DNA of 64,000 nucleotides from Clostridium homopropionicum DSM 5847 (GTDB lineage Bacteria > Bacillota > Clostridia > Clostridiales > Clostridiaceae): contig NZ_LHUR01000036.1 in assembly GCF_001263795.1 (NCBI RefSeq), positions 111,220 to 175,219 of the forward strand, read 5' to 3'. Of the stretch, positions 16,877-26,035 are shown in pieces. Every line of letters begins with the position of its first letter. Within the stretch, counting starts at the first letter, position 1. The position numbers and the translations under genes are program-made. A model generated the notes under the pieces. It was not told where the DNA came from, searched no databases, and saw only the letters and a program-made list of their open reading frames with translations.

Positions 16877-17626
16877 CTAAGTCTCTTTGTCCATTATTTT
16901 TATATAGTTTTTAAATATAATTTCAAAAATAAAGCTCAATAAAATTACTACAATGGTCCATGCAAAAAGCTCCGATGTTTCTAACATGGATTTAGAATTT
17001 AATAAATTCAAGCCTATTGAATATTTAGGTGTGCTTAAGACTTCAGAGCTAACTGAAACTTTAAAGCCTAAACCTAAACACATTAATATACCCGAAACTA
17101 TGTAATGCTTTATACTTGGTAAATAAATATCTTTTATTATATATTTTTTCTTCACTTTATATATATTAGCCATCTGAATTAACTTTATATCTACAGATTT
17201 TATGCCATGCAATACATTTGTATATATTATAGGAAAGCATGTCAATATTGCAGTAAATACAGATACATAATAAGACTTAAACCAAACAAGAGCAAGAATT
17301 ATTATTGACATAACTGGAATAGCTCTAATGCATACAATTAGTGGATTTAATAGTTCTTCTATAAACTTATTAAGTCCTGCAGTAATTCCAATTATTATTC
17401 CTATAACTATTGATAAAAAAAGTCCTAATATTACCCTAGAGATACTGCTAAAAACACTTTTCCAGAAATAATCATCTCCAATAAGTGTCATCAATACCTT
17501 TAAGACCTCAAAAGGAGAAGGAAGGAAAAGTGGCTGATTAATAAAAAGGGAGCAAAGCTCCCAGATTAGTACCCAGAATATTAATATAGTTATTTTTCTA
17601 CTTTTCTTTATAATAGAAATTTTCAT
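16877..17626 (-). CDS. NitT/TauT-type ABC transporter permease
   Basis: About 249 residues with six predicted membrane segments and the BPD permease EAA-like region (VLHGIKSVDIKLIQMANIY). Family features include PLFLPSPFEVL near the N-terminus, typical of SsuC/ThiX-like permeases. The ATG at 17626 (MKISIIKK) is preferred, with GGAGG 11 bases upstream. The start lies inside the end of the binding-protein gene, giving a 29-bp overlap. The substrate is not identifiable from sequence. Confidence 0.88.
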   Translation of the reverse strand: MKISIIKKSRKITILIFWVLIWELCSLFINQPLFLPSPFEVLKVLMTLIGDDYFWKSVFSSISRVILGLFLSIVIGIIIGITAGLNKFIEELLNPLIVCIRAIPVMSIIILALVWFKSYYVSVFTAILTCFPIIYTNVLHGIKSVDIKLIQMANIYKVKKKYIIKDIYLPSIKHYIVSGILMCLGLGFKVSVSSEVLSTPKYSIGLNLLNSKSMLETSELFAWTIVVILLSFIFEIIFKNYIKIMDKET

Positions 17627-18623
17627 CTGGAAGCTTTCCTCCAATAGATTTAGGGTCATTATCTTTTAAAACAGTATAAAACTTATTCAAAGATTCTTTT
17701 CCCTCTTGTGCACTGATAAGTACTATATTGCATTTTGGAATAGCAATTTCTGCTACTTTAGCATTTGGTAATATTCCATTTTTCTCTATAAGTTTTCCTG
17801 CTTCAGCTGCATTTTTATTTACAAAGTCTACAGAGTTTTTGTATTTAGTTAAAAACTCATTCATTTCCGCGCCTCTTTTATCTAAGAAGTCTTTTCTAAA
17901 TACTAATGCTCCCATTATTAACTGGCTAGTATCTTTTGATACCTTATCCCATTCTTTAGTTAAATCAATTACTATCTTCATATCCTTATCTTTCATCTGG
18001 GTTGTTGTTACAAATGGTTCAGGTAAAACAGCAATCGAAGCTTCTTTTGACGCTATTAATGAAGCAACATCACTGTGTTGTGCTTTGAATTCAATTTTAA
18101 CATCTTTATTTGGATCTAACCCATTTTGCTTTAATATATAATTTAAAACAAACTCTGGAGTAGCACCTTTTCCGCTTATATAAACGGTTTTACCTTTTAA
18201 ATCTTGTATGCTTTTAATAGTGCTGCCATTTTCAACAATGTAAAGAACTCCTAAGGTGTTAATTCCAACTAATTGAACTCCTCCATTGGTTTTATTATAT
18301 AAAATTGGTGCTAAGTTAGAAGCTATTGCTACCCCATCTACATCACTATTTACAATTTTTGATACTATTTGATCAGGTGAATCATATAAAGAAATATCAT
18401 AACTTTCTTTATCTTCTTCCATAAGCTTTACTATTCCCATACCTGTTGGCCCTTTTAACACTGCAATTTTAATCTTTTCTTTTGCAGTTTCATTTGTAGT
18501 TTTATCAGTAACTGTATTTTCAGGTTTTTGAGCATTTTTTGATTCCTTTGAGCATCCAACAAGAAGCAGTGCAGAAATTGAAAACACCAATGCAGTAATC
18601 AATATCCCTAATTTTCTTTTCAT
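17598..18623 (-). CDS. ABC transporter substrate-binding lipoprotein (NitT/TauT family)
   Basis: 341 residues with a lipoprotein signal peptide: a KRK start, a hydrophobic core, and the lipobox LLLVGC at about 19-24. After a Thr/Asn-rich linker comes an NMT1/SsuA-like periplasmic-binding fold (IAVLKGPTGMGIVKLME, later DLKGKTVYISGKGATPEFVL and AVLPEPFVTT). It would capture a small anionic or heterocyclic solute for the adjacent permease and ATPase. GGAGATGG precedes the ATG. No riboswitch was recognised upstream. Confidence 0.88.
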   Translation of the reverse strand: MKRKLGILITALVFSISALLLVGCSKESKNAQKPENTVTDKTTNETAKEKIKIAVLKGPTGMGIVKLMEEDKESYDISLYDSPDQIVSKIVNSDVDGVAIASNLAPILYNKTNGGVQLVGINTLGVLYIVENGSTIKSIQDLKGKTVYISGKGATPEFVLNYILKQNGLDPNKDVKIEFKAQHSDVASLIASKEASIAVLPEPFVTTTQMKDKDMKIVIDLTKEWDKVSKDTSQLIMGALVFRKDFLDKRGAEMNEFLTKYKNSVDFVNKNAAEAGKLIEKNGILPNAKVAEIAIPKCNIVLISAQEGKESLNKFYTVLKDNDPKSIGGKLPDENFYYKEK

Positions 18624-18687
18624 AGTACCATCTCCATATATGCAAATTATTGTTAATATAATTAAATATTATTATATCATAAAATAA

Positions 18688-18719
18688 TAGACTACTCTTA
18701 AGTTTTCATGAGTAATCTA
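18688..18719 (-). terminator. Hairpin downstream of peroxiredoxin gene
   Basis: TAGACTACTC and GAGTAATCTA form an imperfect stem with flanking A/T runs. It lies between the peroxiredoxin stop and the ABC operon start and resembles the CAGACTAC/GTAATCTG terminators elsewhere in the window. Confidence 0.55.
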
Positions 18720-18770
18720 TTAATCTGATTTATTACATTATCTATTTATTTCTCAATACTGCTGACTCTG

Positions 18771-19232
18771 CTACATATTGGACAAAACTTGTATAACCTC
18801 ATTTATATCAGGCAATTGTTTAGGAGGGTAAACCTTCACCCATTTAACTTTTCCATTTTCGTCTACTATAACATTTGCCCGTTCTGATACTCCTTCCATC
18901 TGGTTAAATAAACCATAATCTTGAGTAACCTTTCCATGAGGCCAAAAGTCCGAAGGAAGACTTACTGTATTAACTTGAATTGATGTTGCCCACACTTTTT
19001 TACAAGGTATAGGATCAACACTAAATCCAAGAGGAATGGTGTTGAGTTTCTGAAATGTTTGCCAGTTATTTTCTAGTGCCCTCATCTGATCAGTACAAAC
19101 TGGTGTCCAAGCAAGTGGATGCCAGGAGAGCAATACTTTTTTCCCTCTATAGCTAGATAAACTTATATTTTGATCATGATTATCTTTTACAGTGAAGTTC
19201 GGTGCGTCATAGCCTACCTTAATAAGTGCCAT
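18771..19232 (-). CDS. Peroxiredoxin (AhpC/TSA family)
   Basis: About 153 residues from the ATG at 19232 (MALIKVGYDAPNF), which has GAGGAGG upstream; an in-frame ATG further out lacks this. The peroxidatic cysteine lies in PLAWTPVCTDQM at about residue 46, within the PxxxTxxC motif. A second cysteine in DPIPCKKVW is near residue 77. The conserved arginine is in GVSERANVIVDENG. It should reduce hydrogen peroxide or alkyl peroxides using a thiol partner, in the cytoplasm. Confidence 0.9.
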   Translation of the reverse strand: MALIKVGYDAPNFTVKDNHDQNISLSSYRGKKVLLSWHPLAWTPVCTDQMRALENNWQTFQKLNTIPLGFSVDPIPCKKVWATSIQVNTVSLPSDFWPHGKVTQDYGLFNQMEGVSERANVIVDENGKVKWVKVYPPKQLPDINEVIQVLSNM

Positions 19233-19417
19233 TACTATTAGCCTCCTCTCTGAAATATACATATATAGAATCCCTTAGTTTAGTATCTTTTATGCAATCT
19301 TCAAAATCTTATTAATACACTTAAACATTTATTGTAAGCTAAGTCTAATAAAGTGCCTCTCCACTGTAATCAGTAAGTCCATTTATTAAGGCTGTAAATT
19401 TACACTATAACTTAAAT

Positions 19418-20779
19418 TTATTTTTTATCTTGCTGTAGTTCTTTAAAATATTGTTTTGTCTCATTTATTATTATTCCACTTAATCCAACTATAGCTATAA
19501 GATTTGGTATTGCCATAAGTCCATTTACTATATCTGCAATAATCCAAATTACTTCTAATTTTATGAAAGCACCTAAAGCAACTAATGCTATATAAACTAT
19601 TCTATAAGGTTTTATTCCTTTAACACCAACTAAATATGCCATACATCTTTCACCATAGTAATTCCATCCTATTATACTTGTAAATGCAAAGAATATAAGT
19701 CCAATTGTTACAATCATTTCACCTACAAAAGGCATTGATGATAATCCAGTTCTAAATGCAGCATTAGTCATAGCCGCTCCTTTTAAATCTGAACTCCACA
19801 CGCCAGTTGATATTAATACAAGTCCAGTCATGGTACAAACTATTATTGTGTCAATGAAAGTTCCTGTCATAGATATTAGTCCTTGGCGCACACAGGATTT
19901 TGTCTTAGCTGCTGCAGCTGCAATAGGTGCACTTCCAAGCCCTGACTCATTAGAGAATACCCCTCTTGCTACACCGCTTCTTAAGGCAAGCATTACTGTC
20001 GCTCCTGCAAAGCCTCCTGCTGCTGCAGTTGTAGTAAATGCTCCTTCTATTACCATTTTAATTGTTTCTGGCAATGCACCTGCATTAACAATTAATATAG
20101 CTATAGATCCAACAATATAGGATATTGCCATAAAAGGGACTATCTTTTCAGAAACAGCAGAAATACTCTTGATTCCTCCAAGCGTTACCATAGCCGTTAA
20201 AATTGCTATTACTATTCCAGTTACACCTACAGGTATATTGAAACTTATATTTACTGATTCGGTAATAGAATTTACTTGTGCAAAGGTTCCAATTCCAAAT
20301 AAAGCTACTCCAACTCCAAAGATAGCAAACATTTTCGCTAACCATTTGCTCCCAAGTCCTCTTTCTATATAGTACATAGGACCCCCTGCCATTTGACCAT
20401 TTTCATCAACTACTCTATACTTTATTGCAAGTAAGCCTTCTGCATATTTTGTAGCCATTCCCACAAATGCTGCCATCCACATCCAAAATAATGCTCCCGG
20501 TCCTCCTAACTTAATTGCTGTTGCAACCCCTACTATATTACCTGTTCCTATAGTTGCTGAAAGTGCCGTACACAATGCTCCAAAACTTGATATATCACCT
20601 TCCTCATCTAATTCAGCATCTTTTCTAAATGCATACTTTAGAGCTAAGGGCAATTTTAAAACTTGTAATAGACCAAGTCTAATAGTAAGATAAATCCCTG
20701 TACCCATTAACAAAATTAATAAGGGCGGTCCCCATACTATGGAATCAATGCTGTTTAATACTTCTAATAATTTTGACAT
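19418..20779 (-). CDS. Sodium:alanine/glycine symporter (AgcS family)
   Basis: The 453-residue membrane protein has about ten helices. AgcS signatures include FGALCTALSATIGTGNIVGVATAI, GPGALFWMWMAAFVGMATKYAE and VFSNESGLGSAPIAAAAAKT, the last lining the substrate site. It would import alanine or glycine with sodium. AGGAGGA precedes the ATG. It is a single gene; a GGTGCC repeat copy lies between its start and the upstream Wadjet operon. Confidence 0.93.
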   Translation of the reverse strand: MSKLLEVLNSIDSIVWGPPLLILLMGTGIYLTIRLGLLQVLKLPLALKYAFRKDAELDEEGDISSFGALCTALSATIGTGNIVGVATAIKLGGPGALFWMWMAAFVGMATKYAEGLLAIKYRVVDENGQMAGGPMYYIERGLGSKWLAKMFAIFGVGVALFGIGTFAQVNSITESVNISFNIPVGVTGIVIAILTAMVTLGGIKSISAVSEKIVPFMAISYIVGSIAILIVNAGALPETIKMVIEGAFTTTAAAGGFAGATVMLALRSGVARGVFSNESGLGSAPIAAAAAKTKSCVRQGLISMTGTFIDTIIVCTMTGLVLISTGVWSSDLKGAAMTNAAFRTGLSSMPFVGEMIVTIGLIFFAFTSIIGWNYYGERCMAYLVGVKGIKPYRIVYIALVALGAFIKLEVIWIIADIVNGLMAIPNLIAIVGLSGIIINETKQYFKELQQDKK

Positions 20780-20822
20780 AAGATCGTCCTCCTGTGATTT
20801 TTTATGCAGTTTGACTTTGTTT

Positions 20823-20847
20823 TCTCCATTCTCCGGTGCCAGGCACC
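20823..20847 (+). repeat. GGTGCC palindromic repeat copy
   Basis: TCTCCATTCTCC followed by the core GGTGCCAGGCACC, ending nine bases from the stop of jetC, which is on the minus strand. Confidence 0.9.
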
Positions 20848-20856
20848 TTTAATTAT

Positions 20857-23800
20857 TTAATTAAACAAAGACATTTGCTCTGCGGCATTAAGTCTTAAAA
20901 GGCTTTGTGGTTCTTTGTCCATAAAGAAGGCTTGTTTTATTTCTCTTTCCTTTGAAATAATTTGACTTTCTCCATTGGCCGCATATCTTAGCTTACAGCT
21001 GTACACTACAGGGAAATATTTTCTTATGAAGGCTCCTTCTGCATGAGCTGTTAGTGCTATTATTTGAAAGCCTAATTGTTCGGCTATCATAAATACTGGA
21101 TCTAAAACATGGTCACTAGAGGCTTTTCCAAAGGGGTTATCTAAAATTACAGTACGATGTATCTTTCCCCTATTTGAAATAAGATTCCTTTTTTCTGCTA
21201 GATAATTAAGCAGTCCCAGGAATAGTGTCATATTTTTGCTCCACTTTTCTCCTCCGGACCAGGAATTTGAGGTTTCCCAAGTGAAGGAAGTTGAGCTTAT
21301 TGTACCTTCATTTCTTACCTTTCTGCATCTTATCTTGATTTCTTCATTTTTAAGGACATTTCTTAGCAGCTGTTTTGTTCCAAACCACTTTTCTATTTCT
21401 TTTCTTATTAAATTAGTGTTTTCTCTTCCATCTTCACTTTTAAATTTATCTTGTTCTAGTTGATTTAATATCCAATTGATATGCTTTCTAAGTTCACTCT
21501 TTCCCTCAGTTTCATTCCACGTAGGTATATTAAATATATATACCTCTTTCCAATCCTCTTCAACCTTTATTCTTGTCTTTTTAGGTATTAATTTCATCTC
21601 TTCAACTATATTAGTTAAATAGCTATGAAGATGCTCTATAAATTGTTCTAACTCCTTGTCATGTTCTCTTATATCTTCCTCTAGCATTTGTACAGTTCTA
21701 TTAATTCTATCTTGCATATTCTTTTGCCATTTAATCACGTCTTCATATCCCTTGTTGTAGTCAATACCATTTAAACTCATCTGTCTCATTTTAATATCTT
21801 CTATTTTACTATTGCAAAAGTTTCTAAAATCATTTCTATTTCTATTGACATTTTCTTCTGAGGAAGTGAGATTATTGCTTAAAGCTTCTACATCGGCTAT
21901 TAAGTTATTCACATATTTTTCTCTCTCATATGAAAAATTATTTAGTTCTTCTCTCAAAATAGCTACTTCTTTAACAGACTCTTTTAAAAAGTCAAATCTC
22001 TCATTTTTCTTTTCTAGCTCATATAGTGAATTTCGAACCTTTGTCAATTCATTTTTTAGCTTTTCTGAGCTCTTTAAAAGCTCTTCTTCTAAAGTTTTAA
22101 GACTTTTCTTTTCCTCTAATAACTGCTGATTTACAGTTATTAATGGTATATTAAAGTCATACAGCCGATCATATCTCTTATAGAACTCATTCTTTTGATT
22201 TTCTATTTTGTACCCTAGTTTTTTTAATTCTTCATTCTTTAAATCATATGCTGAATTTGCAGCCTTAAAGCTTTTCTCCAGTTTTTTCACGTGGACTATT
22301 AAAGCTTCAATTTCTTTTTCATAGAATTCTTCGTACTCTATGTCTATTATGTCATATTTAGCCTCAGATGATTTTATGTTTAAATCTCTTTCAAGTTTAC
22401 TTATGTCCCTTTGGGTTTCTTTTATTCTGTCCTCTATTCCTTTTCTGTCTTTCTGAATTTCATGCAGCTGATCTTTTAGTCCTTCTATTTCTGTCTTTAA
22501 TATACTTTTAGCCTTATTTCCAAACTCAGGCTCAAAATCTTCAATCTGCTTATAATAAGAATCTGCCTCTAATACTTTTATTTCTGTTGAAACAGCTGTT
22601 GCCTTTTTTTCTTCCTCTTTTATTGCCTCTTCTTTTGCCTTTATTATGTTGTTTACTCTATAAATCTCTTCATCTAGATTTTTAACTTTATTTAACAGCT
22701 CTTGAATGGAAATATTATAATTATCTATACTTTTTTTCTTTTGAATACAATCTTGAGCTGATATGAGCTTTCCAGAAATATTGTCTAAATTTTGTTCAGC
22801 TTCCTTTAGCTTTAGACTAAGCTCTCTCTCTTCCTTCTCTAACTCTTCCACTTTTAATTCTTTATTTCTAATATTACTTATTATCTCATTGTAGAGCTGT
22901 GTTAAGTTGAGTATACAGTTTTTTACTTCTAAATAATATTCATGAGGATATTTATTAAAGAATCCTTTTGTGCTGTTTAATATATTTTCAAAATAGGATA
23001 TTTCGCTTTCCTTATTTTGTCTAAGCTCTGTAACTGTTTTAGCCTTTCCCTCTAGAGATTGCTTCCATGATATAAAGTAATCTTTAGAAAGATTGTTTTT
23101 CCATATATTAGGATATATAGTTTTATGCTTATCCTTTTCGCTGAAATTTCCTGAAGCTATTTCCCTAGCTTCTTTTTCCTTTAAAATAACCATAGGAAAT
23201 ACAATATTTTCACCTAAGTCTTTTAGTTTTTCTAGTAACTTATTTTCTTCTTCTTCATCTACAATTAAGCTATTTACCCAATAAGGGTAATCCTTGTATA
23301 AAGCCTCAATTTCTCTTTCCAGTACTGCAGAAGCTCTTTTTACATACATTGCTCCTATTTCTAAGGTAGTTATGCTGCTTTTTAAATTTTCATATATCTT
23401 ATACAGAAATGGATCTGCTGTATAATAGGAGTTTTCTTTATAATCGTCTAAGAATCTGTAAACAGCTCTTTCCTCAAATATTAAGTTTTCTTTTTCTCTT
23501 TTTAAAGCCTCTACCTTAGCTTCCAAACTGCTTAATACGCTGGATTCTTTTAAATATATATCATCTTTTTCTGAAAGAACTATACCTGTAGAAATTAGTT
23601 TTCCTGTAAGTTCTGTTCTTTCCTTAGAAATTGTATCAAATATAGTATTATAATTATTTAACTCTCCTTGAGAAGTTTTTTCTTTTTCCCTTAATGTTTT
23701 TAATTCCGCTTTTAGCTCTTCTCTTTTGTGTCTTAACTCTGGAATTTGCTGCTGGTAACTGGAGATTCCACTATTCAGGCTTACTATATTTTCCTTCCAT

Positions 23801-25293
23801 TTTTCCATTTCTCTTTCTAACACATCTGTTGTAGGACTGCTGAGTATTCTATTTTTTATTCTCTCAATATCTTTTTCTAAATTGCTTATTGTAGTTTTTA
23901 GTTTTATAATTTCTCCATTTAAGCTATTTTTCTCTTCAATTTTCCTTTTTAATGCTTCAGCTTCACTTTGTTTTTCTTTTTCAAGAGTATTTATCTTTTC
24001 TTCATGATTGCCTTTAAGCTTTTCTAAGGCCTCCTTCTCCCCTACAAATACTCCTTTTAAAAGGCTGCAGCTTTTATTTAAATTTATTTTTATTTCTTCT
24101 ACAGTAAAATTTTTATCCAGGTTTTCTAATTCCTCTTCTAAATATTGCAGCTTTTGATTTTTTTCATTTATGTTATGCTTTATCCTGGATATCTGCAGAT
24201 TTTGAAGCCTCTCATCAGCTTCTTCATATACCTTTTTCTTTTCATTAAGCTCATCCTTATATTGATTACAAAGCTTCTCTAAATCCTTAAACTCCTCCTC
24301 TAAAACAGCTATATCATAGGACAATTCTTTTCTATGCAATTCACTTTTATTTTTTTCACACTCAATTATATCCTTCTCTGCCTTTCCAAGCTCATCTTCC
24401 AGAGAAGTTTTTTCTTCTTTTATATAATTATTCAAAAACTTAACTCTTCCCTTTTCAGTATTCAATTCCTCACTTAATTTATGATACTTAGAAAATACCT
24501 CTACATACTTATTTATTTCTTTATCAATAAGCTTGCTCTCATTTATTCTCCCTTTTAGCTGCTTATAGTTCTTAAAATGTTCTCTCTGATTTTCAAATAT
24601 ATCTGCAAAATCCTTAGCACCACGTCCAACCATTGCTTCTTCAATAACTGGTATTAAAAGATTATCAACAAGCTGCGTAGTAGTCTTGCAGTTGTCAAAA
24701 AAAGCTTCAACTCCACCCTCACCAGCATTTATTCTTGCTATACTTCTCCATTCAGCATGGTATATTTTAAAATTCTCCTCTAGGTGTTTGTGATATTTCC
24801 TGTTAGAATCGAACAACTGAGCATGCATATGATTTTTAACCATATCAAGATAATATTCATGAATTTCCTCTTTGCCAGAGGCTCGTTTAGTGCCATTACT
24901 ATTTTCCTTAACAAAAGGAATATTTTCTATTGAATTTTTATCATCCTCACTGTACTCATAAGTATATCTATAAAAATCCACTCCATTACTTCCCATAAAT
25001 AAGGTTACTGCAGTTACACCATATCTTCTCGGATTATTATTAAGTATCCATTCAATAGCTATATGAGAGGCGTTACCCGTAAGCACAAGAGTGTCCTTTA
25101 TCTTCCTATCAGCTACTTCAATATTTGGAATTATAGCTTGAAGTGCAGTTTGTATAAATACAGTCTTTCCTCCGCCATTTTCCAGCAAAAAGGCTCCATT
25201 ATACCCTTCATAATTGAAAATATCATCATTATATCTTTTAGCTCCACCTTCATATATAACATTTGTAAATCTTATTTTAGATATGGCTGGCAT
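20857..25293 (-). CDS. jetC: Wadjet type II SMC-like ATPase JetC
   Basis: The 1478-residue protein has an SMC/MukB-like layout. An N-terminal ATPase half has Walker A in LLENGGGKTVF (about 36-46). A very long heptad-rich coiled coil (about 260-1250) includes a central hinge-like region near 620-720. A C-terminal ABC head has the signature SGGEKWSKNMTLFLGLLNYL and Walker B HRTVILDNPFGKAS. In Wadjet, JetABC forms a condensin-like motor that extrudes plasmid DNA for cleavage by JetD. It is the last gene of jetDABC and overlaps the jetB stop by 17 bp. Confidence 0.93.
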   Translation of the reverse strand: MPAISKIRFTNVIYEGGAKRYNDDIFNYEGYNGAFLLENGGGKTVFIQTALQAIIPNIEVADRKIKDTLVLTGNASHIAIEWILNNNPRRYGVTAVTLFMGSNGVDFYRYTYEYSEDDKNSIENIPFVKENSNGTKRASGKEEIHEYYLDMVKNHMHAQLFDSNRKYHKHLEENFKIYHAEWRSIARINAGEGGVEAFFDNCKTTTQLVDNLLIPVIEEAMVGRGAKDFADIFENQREHFKNYKQLKGRINESKLIDKEINKYVEVFSKYHKLSEELNTEKGRVKFLNNYIKEEKTSLEDELGKAEKDIIECEKNKSELHRKELSYDIAVLEEEFKDLEKLCNQYKDELNEKKKVYEEADERLQNLQISRIKHNINEKNQKLQYLEEELENLDKNFTVEEIKINLNKSCSLLKGVFVGEKEALEKLKGNHEEKINTLEKEKQSEAEALKRKIEEKNSLNGEIIKLKTTISNLEKDIERIKNRILSSPTTDVLEREMEKWKENIVSLNSGISSYQQQIPELRHKREELKAELKTLREKEKTSQGELNNYNTIFDTISKERTELTGKLISTGIVLSEKDDIYLKESSVLSSLEAKVEALKREKENLIFEERAVYRFLDDYKENSYYTADPFLYKIYENLKSSITTLEIGAMYVKRASAVLEREIEALYKDYPYWVNSLIVDEEEENKLLEKLKDLGENIVFPMVILKEKEAREIASGNFSEKDKHKTIYPNIWKNNLSKDYFISWKQSLEGKAKTVTELRQNKESEISYFENILNSTKGFFNKYPHEYYLEVKNCILNLTQLYNEIISNIRNKELKVEELEKEERELSLKLKEAEQNLDNISGKLISAQDCIQKKKSIDNYNISIQELLNKVKNLDEEIYRVNNIIKAKEEAIKEEEKKATAVSTEIKVLEADSYYKQIEDFEPEFGNKAKSILKTEIEGLKDQLHEIQKDRKGIEDRIKETQRDISKLERDLNIKSSEAKYDIIDIEYEEFYEKEIEALIVHVKKLEKSFKAANSAYDLKNEELKKLGYKIENQKNEFYKRYDRLYDFNIPLITVNQQLLEEKKSLKTLEEELLKSSEKLKNELTKVRNSLYELEKKNERFDFLKESVKEVAILREELNNFSYEREKYVNNLIADVEALSNNLTSSEENVNRNRNDFRNFCNSKIEDIKMRQMSLNGIDYNKGYEDVIKWQKNMQDRINRTVQMLEEDIREHDKELEQFIEHLHSYLTNIVEEMKLIPKKTRIKVEEDWKEVYIFNIPTWNETEGKSELRKHINWILNQLEQDKFKSEDGRENTNLIRKEIEKWFGTKQLLRNVLKNEEIKIRCRKVRNEGTISSTSFTWETSNSWSGGEKWSKNMTLFLGLLNYLAEKRNLISNRGKIHRTVILDNPFGKASSDHVLDPVFMIAEQLGFQIIALTAHAEGAFIRKYFPVVYSCKLRYAANGESQIISKEREIKQAFFMDKEPQSLLRLNAAEQMSLFN

Positions 25294-26029
25294 CTAAATC
25301 TCTCTCCTTATCCTTCTCTATACTATAGATAAATTCTAATATTCCTCTGTTATAATCCACTTCCATATAATATTTTTGAATTATAACCTTAGCCTTTTCT
25401 GTAAGTGCTATTTCATCATTTCCTATGTCCTCTATAAGCTTCTGATCAATCAAAAATTGCTTTACAATAGTTAAAAAGCTTTTCCTGCTTATAGTTCTTG
25501 CATCCTGAACTTTTACTTTTTCATTTATATCATCCATAGCCTCCCATTTTTCCATAATGGCAACCCAATTATATTCCTGTTCTTTGCACATGTTTTTCAA
25601 CTTTTCTGAATCATGACCTTTTAAGGATTCGATTTTCTCATTGATGCTATCCAGCCAGCTAGAGATAGATAAAAAATCTCTAGTTGCTTCTCTAGTTTGA
25701 TAACTATCATAAAATTCTCCAAATAAAACTATTATAGAGAAATACATTAAATAAATATCTAGATTATTAGCTCTATTAGGTAGATGATTTCGTTTTATGC
25801 TTTCATTCGATATGTGAAATGGAGAATCTACAGCAAGAGGTATCATGTAAATATACTCTCCAGACTTAAATATAGTGCAATCTACTTCTCTTGCAAATTG
25901 TTCTACTAAAGCCCCTATATGATCTTCTGCTAAAAATGCCCTTAAATCTTCCTTATCAGCATAACCATTCTTTGCTAATACTGAGTATATTTTAAAGGCT
26001 CCAATTACATCATCATTACTATATTCCAT
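25277..26029 (-). CDS. jetB: Wadjet type II JetB (DUF6063-like, MukE-like)
   Basis: A 250-residue winged-helix-type protein beginning NDDVIGAFKIYSVLAKNGYA. It has no catalytic motif, and its position and size match the MukE/kleisin-partner subunit of Wadjet. The C-terminus (EIALTEKAKVIIQKYYMEVDYNRGI) looks like another winged helix. GAGGAGTAGG precedes the ATG. It is six bases downstream of jetA and overlaps jetC. The role as an accessory subunit of the SMC motor is from family knowledge. Confidence 0.88.
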   Translation of the reverse strand: MEYSNDDVIGAFKIYSVLAKNGYADKEDLRAFLAEDHIGALVEQFAREVDCTIFKSGEYIYMIPLAVDSPFHISNESIKRNHLPNRANNLDIYLMYFSIIVLFGEFYDSYQTREATRDFLSISSWLDSINEKIESLKGHDSEKLKNMCKEQEYNWVAIMEKWEAMDDINEKVKVQDARTISRKSFLTIVKQFLIDQKLIEDIGNDEIALTEKAKVIIQKYYMEVDYNRGILEFIYSIEKDKERDLDASHI

Positions 26030-26035
26030 AGAAAC

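Noticed and set aside
18624..18770. Riboswitch upstream of the ABC transporter (thiamine or other).
   Set aside because: Only about 60 A/T-rich bases separate start and terminator, too short and without conserved aptamer motifs.
19263..19417. Small RNA or gene between the peroxiredoxin and AgcS genes.
   Set aside because: No strong hairpin, promoter or reading frame was seen in this 155-bp gap.
21236..25332. Several reading frames on the plus strand opposite jetC and jetB.
   Set aside because: They are antisense shadows of Lys/Glu-rich coiled-coil coding sequence with no RBS and no family match.
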